From NCBI RefSeq assembly GCF_007991515.1, contig NZ_BJYM01000006.1, positions 156,693-220,692 of the forward strand: a DNA stretch of 64,000 nt. The letters are read 5' to 3'. Under the pieces are notes generated by a model. That model saw only the letters and a program-made list of their open reading frames with translations. It had not been told where the DNA came from and searched no databases. The DNA is from Oceanobacillus sojae. Its GTDB lineage: Bacteria; Bacillota; Bacilli; Bacillales; Amphibacillaceae. Both the position numbers and the translations under genes were made by a program. Shown here piece by piece: positions 1 through 8,520 of this stretch; positions within the stretch are counted from its first letter, which is position 1; each line of letters opens with the position of its first letter.

Positions 1-2457
1 AATGAAGGAAGTTTAAAGAATCAGATTGAACAATCCAAAGCGGCAATTAGCTATCCTCCATCAGGACTTCCTTTTATGATAGTTGGAGAAACAGGTGTTG
101 GAAAAAGCGATTTAGCCCAACTCATTTATCAATATGCTAAGAATAAGAAAATACTGCGTGATAATGCGCCATTTATTACACTCAACTGTGCTGAATTTGC
201 CAATAATCCGGAGCTAGTAACAGCTAATTTGTTTGGATACACAAAGGGAGCTTTTACAGGTGCAGATAAAGATACTAATGGGATTATTGAAGAAGCGGAC
301 CAGGGGGTTCTTTTTTTAGATGAAGCGCATCGGTTAAATGCTGAAAGTCAGGAAAAATTATTCCTATTTATGGACAAAGGAATTTATCATCCTTTGGGTG
401 ATAATTCAAATTGGAAAAAAGCAAACGTAAGAATGTTATTTGCAACAACAGAAGATCCGGAAGAGGCATTTTTGAAAACATTTATGAGAAGAATCCCGAT
501 TATTGTTTCTATTCCACCATTGAGAGAAAGAACAGACAGTGAAAAATACCATTTAATATGTACTTTTTATAAAGAAGAGAGCAGCAATGTAAATAAACAG
601 CTCCAGGTTAATTCTAAAGTAATCAAAGCATTGATGGCCTTCAATGCACAGGGGAATGTTGGGGAACTTAAAAATATTATTATTTATTCTTGCGCAAAAG
701 CGTATATTGATTATGCTGATAATCAAAGTTCTCCATTGATTGAAGTGCATTTGAAGCATTTGCCGATGGAAGTAATCAGTAATTTTATTAATAACGATTC
801 AAATGTAAGTTTTCATACAGCATTAAATAAATCAGTCTTAATTGATAGCGAAAGTGACTGGTCGGGGCAAAAGTATCATGTAGAAAATAATAATGCTCTA
901 AAAAATCTGTATGAAGGTTTATTAATAATAATTCATAAATACCTTACCGAATCATTGCTTTTAGATGCTTTTTTAGAAAAAGCATCTCTATTAGTTAATC
1001 AATATTTGGAAAAATTAATTTATATAAATTCTAATGGTGATAAAGGTTTGGAGTTTAATACCTTAAAATATTTTCTTGAAGGAATTGCTGATTCTGTTGA
1101 TATTAGCGTAAAAACAAATATATCTAAAAATTCAATGACAACTATGGCTTATTTTATCAAAGATATAACGCAAATTAATTATGAATATACAAATGAAAAT
1201 GATATAGGAGATATATTAAAAACCTACTTTCCAAAAGAATTTTGGCTGATTGATAAAATTTGTTCAGAAGTTGAAAGTACGTTTGGCATTTCAATGAATT
1301 TACTGGATAAAGTTATTTTAATTGTATATATTAGATCCCTTAATGAAAGCTTGAATTTAAACAGGACAAAGGCCATTATTATTGCCCACGGGTATTCTAC
1401 TGCCAGCAGTATAGCTAATATTTCGAATAAGCTGCTTGGAGAATATGTTTTTGAAGCTTTTGATATGCCTATTGATGTTTCTCTGTCCGAAATTGTACAT
1501 AAGCTGAATAATTATTTTAAATCTATTGATACGTCTAAAGGGATTATCATTTTTGTGGATATGGGGTCACTGATGGTGAATTATAAAAAGTTTAAAAATA
1601 TAAGTAACAGTACAGTCGGAATTGTTAATAATATTACAACTCAGATAGCGATTGATGCTGGTGAAAAAATCATCAGGGGAAATACTATTGAACAAATTTT
1701 AGAGGGGATTTCTCAAAATTATCGTCCTGCTTATCAAATTATTAAAGCCAAAAGCAGCCATAAAAAAAATACGATTATTTCAACATGTATTACGGGTATT
1801 GGGACAGCTGTAAAAATTAAAGAATTGCTGGATAAAGGGATTAGAAAGGGTTCAGGTGAAATATATGTTTTGCCTTACGATTTTTTAAGTTTAAAAAATA
1901 ATGGAATCGAAGAGAATATTTTTAAAGAATATAATGTGATAGGGATTATAGGCACAGTCAATCCAAAGGTACAGGATATTTCCTTTATCGCAATAGAAGA
2001 CATCATTTCAGGGAAGGGCGAACAACAATTAAAGGAGATGCTCAAAAATATTGTCCCTCAAAATATTATTGGTAATATAAATGAAGATATCGTCAAGCTA
2101 TTTTCACTACAAGATGTTATTAATCACCTCATTATCCTTAACCCGGATAAAATAATAGAAAATTTAAGTATATCTATTGAAAAGCTTCAACAGCAGCTGA
2201 ATATAAGGTTTAATAATCCGACCAGAATCAGCCTCTATGTCCATTTAAGCTGTTTGATTGAAAGGCTGGTAAAGAAAAATCCAATTGTTCACCATGTTGA
2301 TCTGGCAACCTTTCAACAGAATCACCAAAATTTTATACACATCCTTAAAAGAGTCTTTAATCATATTGAAGAAGTATATAGCGTGGAAATACCGTTATCT
2401 GAAATAGTGTATATTTATGATATTATTAAAATGAAACATTCTGATTTTAAGTATTGA
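1..2457 (+). CDS. LevR-type sigma-54-dependent PTS regulator (5' end outside window)
   Basis: Transcriptional activator of the LevR/ManR type, which drives sigma-54 promoters of PTS operons and is controlled by PTS phosphorylation. The frame is open from base 1 (N-E-G-S-L-K...), so the true start lies upstream; the first internal ATG is at 76. Counting from that ATG, the AAA+ domain shows Walker A GETGVGKS (4-11), the sigma-54 contact loop GAFTGA (58-63) and Walker B LFLDEAH (79-85). A PRD-like helical region follows, then an EIIA-Man-like domain with an AHG motif (about 435), an EIIB-like segment with STCITGIG (about 575) and a C-terminal PRD (about 690-790). The N-terminal DNA-binding domain is not visible. 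I found no convincing -24/-12 promoter in the window, so its target operon is probably upstream. Confidence 0.9.
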   Translation, partial: NEGSLKNQIEQSKAAISYPPSGLPFMIVGETGVGKSDLAQLIYQYAKNKKILRDNAPFITLNCAEFANNPELVTANLFGYTKGAFTGADKDTNGIIEEADQGVLFLDEAHRLNAESQEKLFLFMDKGIYHPLGDNSNWKKANVRMLFATTEDPEEAFLKTFMRRIPIIVSIPPLRERTDSEKYHLICTFYKEESSNVNKQLQVNSKVIKALMAFNAQGNVGELKNIIIYSCAKAYIDYADNQSSPLIEVHLKHLPMEVISNFINNDSNVSFHTALNKSVLIDSESDWSGQKYHVENNNALKNLYEGLLIIIHKYLTESLLLDAFLEKASLLVNQYLEKLIYINSNGDKGLEFNTLKYFLEGIADSVDISVKTNISKNSMTTMAYFIKDITQINYEYTNENDIGDILKTYFPKEFWLIDKICSEVESTFGISMNLLDKVILIVYIRSLNESLNLNRTKAIIIAHGYSTASSIANISNKLLGEYVFEAFDMPIDVSLSEIVHKLNNYFKSIDTSKGIIIFVDMGSLMVNYKKFKNISNSTVGIVNNITTQIAIDAGEKIIRGNTIEQILEGISQNYRPAYQIIKAKSSHKKNTIISTCITGIGTAVKIKELLDKGIRKGSGEIYVLPYDFLSLKNNGIEENIFKEYNVIGIIGTVNPKVQDISFIAIEDIISGKGEQQLKEMLKNIVPQNIIGNINEDIVKLFSLQDVINHLIILNPDKIIENLSISIEKLQQQLNIRFNNPTRISLYVHLSCLIERLVKKNPIVHHVDLATFQQNHQNFIHILKRVFNHIEEVYSVEIPLSEIVYIYDIIKMKHSDFKY

Positions 2458-2487
2458 TTGATGCTATTTTCATTACTAATATAGAAT

Positions 2488-2524
2488 TTGTGCAGCAGAA
2501 ACGATATGTGTTTCTGCTGCACAA
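2488..2524. terminator. Bidirectional terminator hairpin
   Basis: A perfect 15-bp inverted repeat (arms 2488-2502 and 2510-2524, 7-nt loop) lies between the convergent levR-like gene and the creatininase gene. It is followed by an A/T-rich tract on either strand, so it can stop transcripts from both sides. Confidence 0.8.
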
Positions 2525-2544
2525 TAAATATAAAAATTTCCCTT

Positions 2545-3276
2545 TTAATCAGGATAAGCCTCATTTATAAGCTCTTTCATATCATTTACAAAAACCTCAA
2601 GCATTCGTTCTCCTTTTTCTTTACTGGCAATTGTTGCATCACCGAAAACACCGCTTTTGCTTAAATCCCCTAGTGAAATAGTGGACATCCCGTATAAATC
2701 TGGTTTTTCAGGGAATTCACATACAGATTTTTCCATATCTACAAGCTCCGGTTTTAGTGCCAGCATTAAAGAGGTTTCAAATTCACATGCGTGGATCATG
2801 CCATACCAGGTAGGAGAGGCGCAATATTCATTTCTTATTTTCTCCATATTTGGATAGAACAAATAGATAACAGTCATATCCAGTTCATCCATAAGCTCTC
2901 TGGTAGCATACTTCATACTGGAATTGTTGGCATCATGTCCGTTCACAAGTATAAGAAGTTTTGTGCCATATCTTGCTACGCTGTGAGCAACATCCTTAAT
3001 AATGCTTTCTACATGATGCTGTTGAATTGAAACGGTTCCCGGGATGTTTCTCCATACCCAGGAATAACCAAAAGGCATCGAGGGAAGGAGAAGTGCGCCT
3101 GTCTGCTCCGAAAGTTTTCTAGAGATTCCTTCCGCCAAATAAACGTCAACACCTAATGGTAAATGATGTCCGTGTTGTTCTGTAGCGCCGAGGGGGAGGA
3201 TAGCGACAGGATATTCTTTTACTGCAGCGGCTACTTCATCCCGGGTCATATTTAAGATTTCTTTCGCTTGTCCCAT
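2545..3276 (-). CDS. Creatininase-family amidohydrolase
   Basis: A 243-residue member of the creatininase family, metal-dependent enzymes that open cyclic amides (creatinine) or hydrolyse formamides. The family's metal-ligand pattern is present: E33-x-H35 in ATEQHG, D44, H114 in VNGHD, and H162...E165/E167 in the HACEFETS segment. The start is set by AGGAGG upstream of ATG 3276. It is the last gene of a seven-gene minus-strand operon, 2 bp after the aldolase stop. A paralogue with the same ligands sits at 14042-14785 in the mirror locus, so it is probably a pathway enzyme rather than a true creatininase. Exact substrate unknown. Confidence 0.85.
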   Translation of the reverse strand: MGQAKEILNMTRDEVAAAVKEYPVAILPLGATEQHGHHLPLGVDVYLAEGISRKLSEQTGALLLPSMPFGYSWVWRNIPGTVSIQQHHVESIIKDVAHSVARYGTKLLILVNGHDANNSSMKYATRELMDELDMTVIYLFYPNMEKIRNEYCASPTWYGMIHACEFETSLMLALKPELVDMEKSVCEFPEKPDLYGMSTISLGDLSKSGVFGDATIASKEKGERMLEVFVNDMKELINEAYPD

Positions 3277-3278
3277 AG

Positions 3279-3884
3279 CTACACCTCCTCAAGAAGTTTT
3301 ATATATCCTTCTGCATTTTTCTTTATTTTTTCTTTGTCTTTTTTCGTTGCACCTCTTGGAACAAGATCACTTCCAATTGCAAAATAGGAGCACCCTGCAT
3401 TTTTTAATTCTGCAATATTGTTATGCGTAACTCCGCCTACTGCCATAAATTTCATATTAGGAAAAGGCCCTTTTACATTTTTGATAAAGCTGCTCCCCAA
3501 ATCAGAAACTGGGAACAGTTTAACTGTTTCGATTCCAAGGCTTGCAGCTTGCATAATCTCCCCTGGTGAGAAAACACCAGGGAAAATAGGAACATCTTTT
3601 GATAAAATATACTTCGCCAGCTCTTTATCCCAGCCAGGAGTAATTAAAAATGTTGCGCCGGCTTCTAATGCTTTATCTGCCTGCTGTTCAGAAATTACTG
3701 TACCTGCTCCCAGGTTCAATTGGTTTCCATAGGCAATTTTAATAGTACGAATACATTCCAGGCCTTGCTGTTCATTGCTTAATGAAACCTCGAGCGTATC
3801 GACCCCTGCTTCAAGCAGCCCTTCAGTAATTTCAAGTATATTCTCAGCTTCTACGCCACGTATAATTGCAATTAATTGTGTCAT
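3279..3884 (-). CDS. KDPG/KHG aldolase-like class I aldolase
   Basis: A 201-residue TIM-barrel aldolase of the 2-keto-3-deoxy-6-phosphogluconate family, which splits 2-keto-3-deoxy sugar-acid phosphates into pyruvate and an aldehyde. It shows the catalytic Glu (E32 in DTLEVS), GAGTV (60-63), ITPGWD and the Schiff-base Lys K122 in VKLFP. An in-frame GTG 9 bp upstream is also possible, but AAGGAG is placed 8 nt before ATG 3884. Between the phosphotriesterase-like and creatininase genes it suggests that the pathway passes through a keto-deoxy acid phosphate. The sister locus at 8.6-15.5 kb lacks it. Confidence 0.85.
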   Translation of the reverse strand: MTQLIAIIRGVEAENILEITEGLLEAGVDTLEVSLSNEQQGLECIRTIKIAYGNQLNLGAGTVISEQQADKALEAGATFLITPGWDKELAKYILSKDVPIFPGVFSPGEIMQAASLGIETVKLFPVSDLGSSFIKNVKGPFPNMKFMAVGGVTHNNIAELKNAGCSYFAIGSDLVPRGATKKDKEKIKKNAEGYIKLLEEV

Positions 3885-3896
3885 TTTTACCACTCC

Positions 3897-4814
3897 TTAA
3901 AAATGTGCGAGCCAGTTTGCTGGATTTTCGATAAATATCGTATCAATGTCAGACTGGCTGATCCCTTCATCTAATAATCGGGGGATGAATTTTTTTAGAA
4001 TATACTCAAATCCAGGTCCACCGCCATATGCATGAAGGTAGCATTGCCGTCCCATATCAGCAGAAATCAGCAATTTGTGAGCGAAACCATTATCAATCAT
4101 ATTTTTAATTAATTCCACTCGAGTGCTGTCCGGATAGTATTTAATTTTACTTGTGCCATCAAATTGTACATAAGCTCCTCGTTCTGCAAGCTTTAAATGG
4201 TAGTAAGGATCAGCGTTTCTATCACTGTGTCCGACGCCTACTAAGTTTAAATCAACGCCTTCTTCTTCTAAAATATCTAATAATTCTAATCCCATCGTTC
4301 CTGCTTCAGTATGGAGCCAAATAGGTGCACCCGTTTCAAGCTGTGCATGTGCAACTGCTCTAGTCACCTTTTCTTCTAACGGATGAATAAGCTGATTCCA
4401 GGCACCAGACTTTAAGAAGCCAGCTTTTGCTTCGGTCCCATCCATCCCAATGGTTACATCTCTTATTAACTTCTGCTTGATTTCATCGATGGTCAACGCT
4501 TCTACCCATTTTGGAAAGTAAATATGTTTATTGAACCCTGAAGTGGCAACGACATTTACCCCTGTTTCTTTAGACATTTGTACGAGCTTAGAAGCATCTC
4601 TGCCATAATCAAGTGTTGTAGCATCAACTAGTGCATTCCCGCCTGCTTTTTGAAATCTCCAAAGTTCACTTACGCTTGCTTCATAGTCTGTGAGTTCTAA
4701 ATCACGGTCTTTTTGAGAAGCAGGAGGATTCGTCCATAAATGCTCGTGACTATATGTGAATCCCAAATCTTCTTTATTAATATCTCCTAAAACAGTCCTT
4801 ATTTTTTTACTCAT
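3897..4814 (-). CDS. Phosphotriesterase-family metal hydrolase (lactonase-like)
   Basis: A 305-residue amidohydrolase-superfamily barrel with the PTE ligand set: H23 and H25 in SHEHL, a candidate carboxylated Lys in FLKSGAW, His in WLHTEAGT, His in GHSDRN, Asp in SADMGR. The frame runs on into the EIIC gene to 4862, but AGAGGAG lies just before ATG 4814. Characterised PTE homologues from mycoplasmas hydrolyse phosphorylated sugar lactones, which fits a gene directly behind an Ula-type EIIC (inference). It is not expected to be a pesticide phosphotriesterase. A paralogue lies at 12994-13986. Confidence 0.85.
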   Translation of the reverse strand: MSKKIRTVLGDINKEDLGFTYSHEHLWTNPPASQKDRDLELTDYEASVSELWRFQKAGGNALVDATTLDYGRDASKLVQMSKETGVNVVATSGFNKHIYFPKWVEALTIDEIKQKLIRDVTIGMDGTEAKAGFLKSGAWNQLIHPLEEKVTRAVAHAQLETGAPIWLHTEAGTMGLELLDILEEEGVDLNLVGVGHSDRNADPYYHLKLAERGAYVQFDGTSKIKYYPDSTRVELIKNMIDNGFAHKLLISADMGRQCYLHAYGGGPGFEYILKKFIPRLLDEGISQSDIDTIFIENPANWLAHF

Positions 4815-4833
4815 TACATTCACTCCTCTTTTC

Positions 4834-6102
4834 TTAGAATCCAATTCCAAATAATAAGCCAACCAGCTTAATTAAAATAACGACAATAATAGCATCTGGA
4901 GAGGCAAACCATAGGCCGCCGATACCATATTCACTTAATCCTATCAGCGGGTACGCCAAAGCTACCAATAGGGAAAAAGTGAACCCCAGGAAAAAGCCGC
5001 TGATAACTGCTCCGCGTAAGCCGCCACGTGCATTTCCGAATACCCCGGCAGCTCCACCCATGAAGAACAGCCCTATAACTGATGGGAGGACTGCCACTGG
5101 TAAAAAGCTGGACATAAAAGTTACAATTAAACCGCCGGCTAATGCTGTAAGGAATCCTATAGTTACTGCTACAGGAGCATAGGAATAAAAGATAGGGACG
5201 TCCAATGCAGGTTTTGCACCAGGAACGATTTTTTCACCGATTCCTTTAAATGCAGGGACAATTTCTCCGAGAAACATGCGAACACCCATTAACAGGATAA
5301 GAATCCCTACTACAAAGCCTAATGCCTCAAAAATAACATACTGATACCGATTGACGCCTCCAGAAATTTCGTTCATAACCTGACTATCTACGAAACTAGC
5401 TGTAATCACGTAAACTAAAACCATTATAATCCCCATTAAAATACTCATATCTTTTAAAAAGTCGAGTGATTTTGGTACCTTGACGTCTTCAGATGATTGT
5501 TCTTTGTTTCCAAAGATTCCGCCAATCCAGCCAGACAAAGAAATCCAGGAGCTCCCCCAAAAACCAAAAGCAACATTATCATTACCGATAACTTTCCGGA
5601 CGGAAGATTGAGAGATAGCTGGGAAGAATACCATGGAAATACCCTGAACAATAGACCCCCAGATAATAGTCATCGTCGTAGACAGTCCCATTTGGCTGAA
5701 TACAATAGCCATGGTTGCTGCAAAAGAAAACATCATATGACCAGTAAGGAATATATATTTGAACTTTGTGAAGCGGGCAATCGCTACATTAATTAAGAAA
5801 GAAAAGATCAAGATGAATGCGGTTTCTTTTCCTAATACAGTTTGAACTGCAGCAGCAATTGCGTTGTCTTCAGCAACAATACCTGTTAATCCAAAAGCTT
5901 CTGTAAACATTGTGCTGAAGGGAACCAATGAACCGACAATTATGTTCGCTCCTTGTTGAAGTATCAGGAACCCAAATAATGTTTTCATTGTTCCCTTAAT
6001 AACATCTGAGGCTGATTTTCGTAATGCAACCAAGCCTAGACCGGCAATGATAGCAATAATGATAGACGGATTACTTAAAATGGAAACAAATACATCTAAC
6101 AT
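4834..6102 (-). CDS. PTS EIIC, ascorbate (UlaA/SgaT) type
   Basis: A 422-residue, very hydrophobic permease subunit with about ten or more membrane spans, matching the UlaA/SgaT family in its N-terminal segment, the conserved F-K-Y-I-F-L-T-G-H-M-M stretch and the motif KIVPGAKPALD. It carries the sugar through the membrane while EIIB phosphorylates it. Ula permeases take L-ascorbate, a lactone; the substrate here is not determined. The start is ATG 6102 behind AAGGAGG, 3 bp from the EIIB stop. Next to the phosphotriesterase-like gene it implies a phosphorylated cyclic sugar derivative as the intracellular substrate. Confidence 0.9.
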   Translation of the reverse strand: MLDVFVSILSNPSIIIAIIAGLGLVALRKSASDVIKGTMKTLFGFLILQQGANIIVGSLVPFSTMFTEAFGLTGIVAEDNAIAAAVQTVLGKETAFILIFSFLINVAIARFTKFKYIFLTGHMMFSFAATMAIVFSQMGLSTTMTIIWGSIVQGISMVFFPAISQSSVRKVIGNDNVAFGFWGSSWISLSGWIGGIFGNKEQSSEDVKVPKSLDFLKDMSILMGIIMVLVYVITASFVDSQVMNEISGGVNRYQYVIFEALGFVVGILILLMGVRMFLGEIVPAFKGIGEKIVPGAKPALDVPIFYSYAPVAVTIGFLTALAGGLIVTFMSSFLPVAVLPSVIGLFFMGGAAGVFGNARGGLRGAVISGFFLGFTFSLLVALAYPLIGLSEYGIGGLWFASPDAIIVVILIKLVGLLFGIGF

Positions 6103-6105
6103 GTT

Positions 6106-6390
6106 TTATCCCTCCTTGGATAGCCTCTCAATCAATGGAAGTACTTTTTCTTTTATTTCATCCTTATCAAGTAAGTTGTCTATAGCTACAACAGGAACTT
6201 CTTCATCAGTCAGGCTGGCTGCAATTTCACTTGAAGCAACAATTAAGTCACAACTTTTTCCTTTTGCACTGCCGAGATCGGTTGCTTCGCCCTCAACAGT
6301 ATATCCATGATCCTTTGCCATTGATTGAATATCCATTAATAACATCAAGCTTGTCCCAAATCCCATACCGCATACACTTAAAATATACAT
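6106..6390 (-). CDS. PTS EIIB, ascorbate/galactitol type
   Basis: A 94-residue cytoplasmic phosphocarrier. The phosphocysteine is C7 in the loop SVCGMGFGTS; it takes phosphate from EIIA and passes it to the sugar in EIIC. A GTG 9 bp upstream is in frame but lies inside the Shine-Dalgarno, so ATG 6390, eight bases after AGGAG, is preferred. It sits between EIIA and EIIC in the operon. Length and fold pattern are normal for the family. Confidence 0.9.
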   Translation of the reverse strand: MYILSVCGMGFGTSLMLLMDIQSMAKDHGYTVEGEATDLGSAKGKSCDLIVASSEIAASLTDEEVPVVAIDNLLDKDEIKEKVLPLIERLSKEG

Positions 6391-6401
6391 ATTGTTCACT
6401 C

Positions 6402-6836
6402 CTAAATTGTTATTATTTTTGATAATTCATCATAATCTTTCGCATGCATAATCTTATTAAATTTATCTTTATCTCCAAGAACCATTGCAATTTTTTGAAG
6501 CATTTCGATATGCCCATTATCGCCAACACCTGAAATTGCACAGACCAGTTTGACCGGATCATTTTTCTCGTGGCCGAAAGGGATGGGCTGTTTTAATCGA
6601 ATAAGTGAAAACCCGGATTGAAGTGTTCCATTATCAGGCCGGGAATGTGGAATAGCGATGCCTGGTGCAATAACGATATAGGGACCTACTCGCTTGTACC
6701 CATCTATCATTGCTTGTGTATATTCTTCAGTGGCACAGCCAGTTTCGACCAGCAATTCACCACTTAAACGGATAGCTTCGACAGCATTATCCAACTCCAC
6801 ATCCAGCTTCACAGCTTTTTCTTTTAATAATGTCAT
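6402..6836 (-). CDS. PTS EIIA, fructose/mannitol-fold (UlaC type)
   Basis: EIIA phosphocarrier of the fructose/mannitol/ascorbate fold; the active His lies in IAIPHSRP and takes phosphate from HPr. The reading frame also has an ATG at 6845, but there the AGGA abuts the start codon. ATG 6836 has normal spacing (9 nt), giving 144 residues. It directly follows the gntR stop, so the regulator and permease are co-transcribed and repression would be autogenous. Confidence 0.88.
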   Translation of the reverse strand: MTLLKEKAVKLDVELDNAVEAIRLSGELLVETGCATEEYTQAMIDGYKRVGPYIVIAPGIAIPHSRPDNGTLQSGFSLIRLKQPIPFGHEKNDPVKLVCAISGVGDNGHIEMLQKIAMVLGDKDKFNKIMHAKDYDELSKIITI

Positions 6837-6847
6837 CCAAACCATTC

Positions 6848-7579
6848 CTATCTGATTGTTTTATTTTTATTTCTTCCAGATACGTTTATATGATACTCGT
6901 ACTTATCTGATCGGCTGACCATCTCAACCATTTCAAATGGAGCTCCATTAGGTAAAAAAGTAGTCCTGGTTATATGCATAACAGCATCTTCAGGTGATAT
7001 ACCAAGTCTGGATGCTTCTAAATCTGTTGCTAATCGGGCTTTAATTTGTTCGGTAGCATCCTCCAAAACAATATCGTAATTTTTTTCAAGCTCTTCGTAT
7101 AATGATTCTCTTGTAAACCCATTTTCTAAAAAACCTGGGATATATTTTTCACGTAAATAGTTAAACATGAGTGCGAGCGGTTCCCCATCAGCCAAGCGAA
7201 TTCTTTCTACACATATGATTTTTTCATTCGGCTGTAAATGAAGCTTTCTTTTCATTTTTAAAGAAGGGTTTACCTCATAAATGTGTTGCTTGACAGTATC
7301 TGGCTTTTTTCCTTTTAAGTGCATTTCCTCTGTCCAGCTTGTGATACTGCCAGCATCCTGTACAATCTTTGTAGACTTAACGAATGTTCCTTTTCCTTGA
7401 ATTTTTTCGACATACCCTTCAGTCACCAGGCTATCGATTGCTTTGCGGATTGTTATTCTGCTGACGTCATGCTTTTTTTCCAATTCTCCTTCTGTTGGCA
7501 GTAGATCACCTTCTTTCATATGATGATTAATCTCTTTTAAAATAGTTTGTTTTACTTGTTTATATAAAGGTGTTGTCAT
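6848..7579 (-). CDS. GntR/HutC-family regulator with UTRA domain
   Basis: A 243-residue regulator. The N-terminal winged helix-turn-helix (about 5-70) includes LPTEGELEKKHDVSRITIRKAI, typical of GntR. The C-terminal UTRA ligand domain (about 85-235) is typical of the HutC subfamily, whose effectors are often sugar phosphates. It is the first gene of the operon 7579-2545, behind AAGGAG. Two near-palindromic sites with a TATA core, typical HutC-family targets, lie at its promoter (7598-7644). I infer a local repressor released by the phosphorylated substrate. Confidence 0.9.
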   Translation of the reverse strand: MTTPLYKQVKQTILKEINHHMKEGDLLPTEGELEKKHDVSRITIRKAIDSLVTEGYVEKIQGKGTFVKSTKIVQDAGSITSWTEEMHLKGKKPDTVKQHIYEVNPSLKMKRKLHLQPNEKIICVERIRLADGEPLALMFNYLREKYIPGFLENGFTRESLYEELEKNYDIVLEDATEQIKARLATDLEASRLGISPEDAVMHITRTTFLPNGAPFEMVEMVSRSDKYEYHINVSGRNKNKTIR

Positions 7580-7597
7580 ATCTGCTCTCCTTTTTTA

Positions 7598-7644
7598 ATT
7601 CATTATAATCTTTTGTTTTATTTTTAATATTGATTATAATGAAT
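7598..7644. promoter_or_regulatory. Twin GntR operators
   Basis: A perfect 13-bp inverted repeat (ATTCATTATAATC at 7598-7610 and its complement at 7632-7644) separated by 21 bp. Each arm contains its own palindrome ATTATAAT, as expected for HutC-type GntR sites, so two dimers could bind 34 bp apart and loop or cooperate. The upstream site overlaps the end of the -10 box and the start point of the minus-strand operon. Confidence 0.75.
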
Positions 7645-7678
7645 ATAACATGAGGATGACCTTTTGTAAACGTTTTAT
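7642..7678 (-). promoter_or_regulatory. Operon promoter with overlapping CcpA cre site
   Basis: Reading the minus strand: -35 TTTACA (7665-7670), 17-bp spacer, -10 TATATT (7642-7647), about 60 bp before the gntR start codon. The bases TGTAAACGTTTTAT at 7665-7678 fit the CcpA cre consensus with one weak position and cover the -35 box. The site therefore combines specific repression (twin operators) with carbon catabolite repression. Confidence 0.65.
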
Positions 7679-7854
7679 ATAAAATAAATATTTAAGATAG
7701 TAATTTTATTCAATTGAATAATTATTGGTAGATCAGATAAATCTTCTTGCTGCGCTCAGCTCCATTTCATCAGCTAGTGAAGAAAGGAGATACGGCCTGG
7801 AAGTGTTTATTCTATATAATATAATTAAGAAAATTAGCAGGGGTAATATTGTAA

Positions 7855-7977
7855 TATTATGTTCGAAGAGATAGAAAACGCATCATACAAGTTTTAGCAG
7901 ATATGAATCAATTAATGACAATGGAATATATTGCCTTGCTTTTACAAGTATTTTATTGGGCGAATAATGATAGATAG
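7855..7977 (+). other. Short coding-like remnant in the intergenic region
   Basis: The gap 7680-8026 has no full gene. One frame (7855-7977) stays open for 40 codons with protein-like composition (…RKRIIQVLADMNQLM…) and ends in TAG, but has no start codon or ribosome binding site near its beginning. It may be the tail of a decayed gene. I do not recognise it. Confidence 0.2.
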
Positions 7978-8026
7978 TTATTTTTCTCATTCAGACGGGA
8001 GTTTCGGGTTGGAGCTTAGGATTTAT

Positions 8027-8051
8027 GTTTACATCAATAATTTCGTGGTAA
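8027..8051 (+). promoter_or_regulatory. Candidate sigma-B promoter of csbD-like gene
   Basis: GTTTAC (8027-8032), a 13-bp spacer and TGGTAA (8046-8051) approximate the sigma-B consensus (GTTTaa / GGGTAt). It lies about 50 bp before the start of a CsbD-family gene, a family known as a general-stress regulon member in Bacillus. Confidence 0.5.
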
Positions 8052-8102
8052 ACAATTAGTATAAAGAAATTTCTTTTTAAAACTATTAGGAGGTTGATGA
8101 AC

Positions 8103-8297
8103 ATGAGTGATGGATTTAAAGATAAAATAAAAGGCGCAGGAGACAAAGTAAAAGGAGAAGCCAAAGAGGCATTTGGTAAAGTAACAGATAATAAGAAAAA
8201 ACAGGCAGAAGGTAAAGCCGATAAAGCCAAAGGTACAGCGAAAGATAAAAAAGGTGATGTCAAGGATGCGCTAAATGACTCTGATGAACAACGTTAA
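8103..8297 (+). CDS. CsbD-family stress protein
   Basis: A 64-residue, highly charged, Lys/Ala/Gly-rich protein with the repeated CsbD pattern (DKIKGAGDKVKGEAKEAFGKVT, then a second AEGKADKAKGTAKDKKG block). The family is widespread and its molecular role is unclear; the founding member in B. subtilis is sigma-B controlled. The frame opens at TTG 8094 and has an ATG at 8097, but TTAGGAGG is best placed for ATG 8103. It is a single gene between two divergent PTS loci. Confidence 0.9.
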   Translation: MSDGFKDKIKGAGDKVKGEAKEAFGKVTDNKKKQAEGKADKAKGTAKDKKGDVKDALNDSDEQR

Positions 8298-8328
8298 ATA
8301 AAAAATAAGCCATCATTTCGGGTTTGAT

Positions 8329-8393
8329 ACGCTCCCTTTATAGTGGGGACAGGGAATCATAAAAAAATTCTCTGTCTGTTATAAAGGGAGCGT
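8329..8393. repeat. Long imperfect hairpin, possible terminator or IS-end remnant
   Basis: A perfect 14-bp inverted repeat (ACGCTCCCTTTATA at 8329-8342, complement at 8380-8393) encloses a second, nested repeat (ACAGGGAAT / ATTCTCTGT). It could end csbD transcription. The right arm is followed by ATG-TCT-AAA-AGA and a short frameshifted reading frame (8399-8465), a layout that recalls the end of a decayed insertion sequence; that identity is a guess. Confidence 0.4.
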
Positions 8394-8520
8394 TTATTAT
8401 GTCTAAAAGAACAATGAAGAATATGCTGCAGAGGCAATAATAAAAGGCGTATTTTACTGCTTTTGAAAAATGCCTTAGAACTTCCGCCCATTTTTACAAA
8501 ATTCTCTGTGGTTCATTTGG

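Noticed and set aside
5497..5796. Plus-strand frame within the UlaA-type EIIC gene
   Set aside because: Antisense to a clearly conserved gene, random composition.
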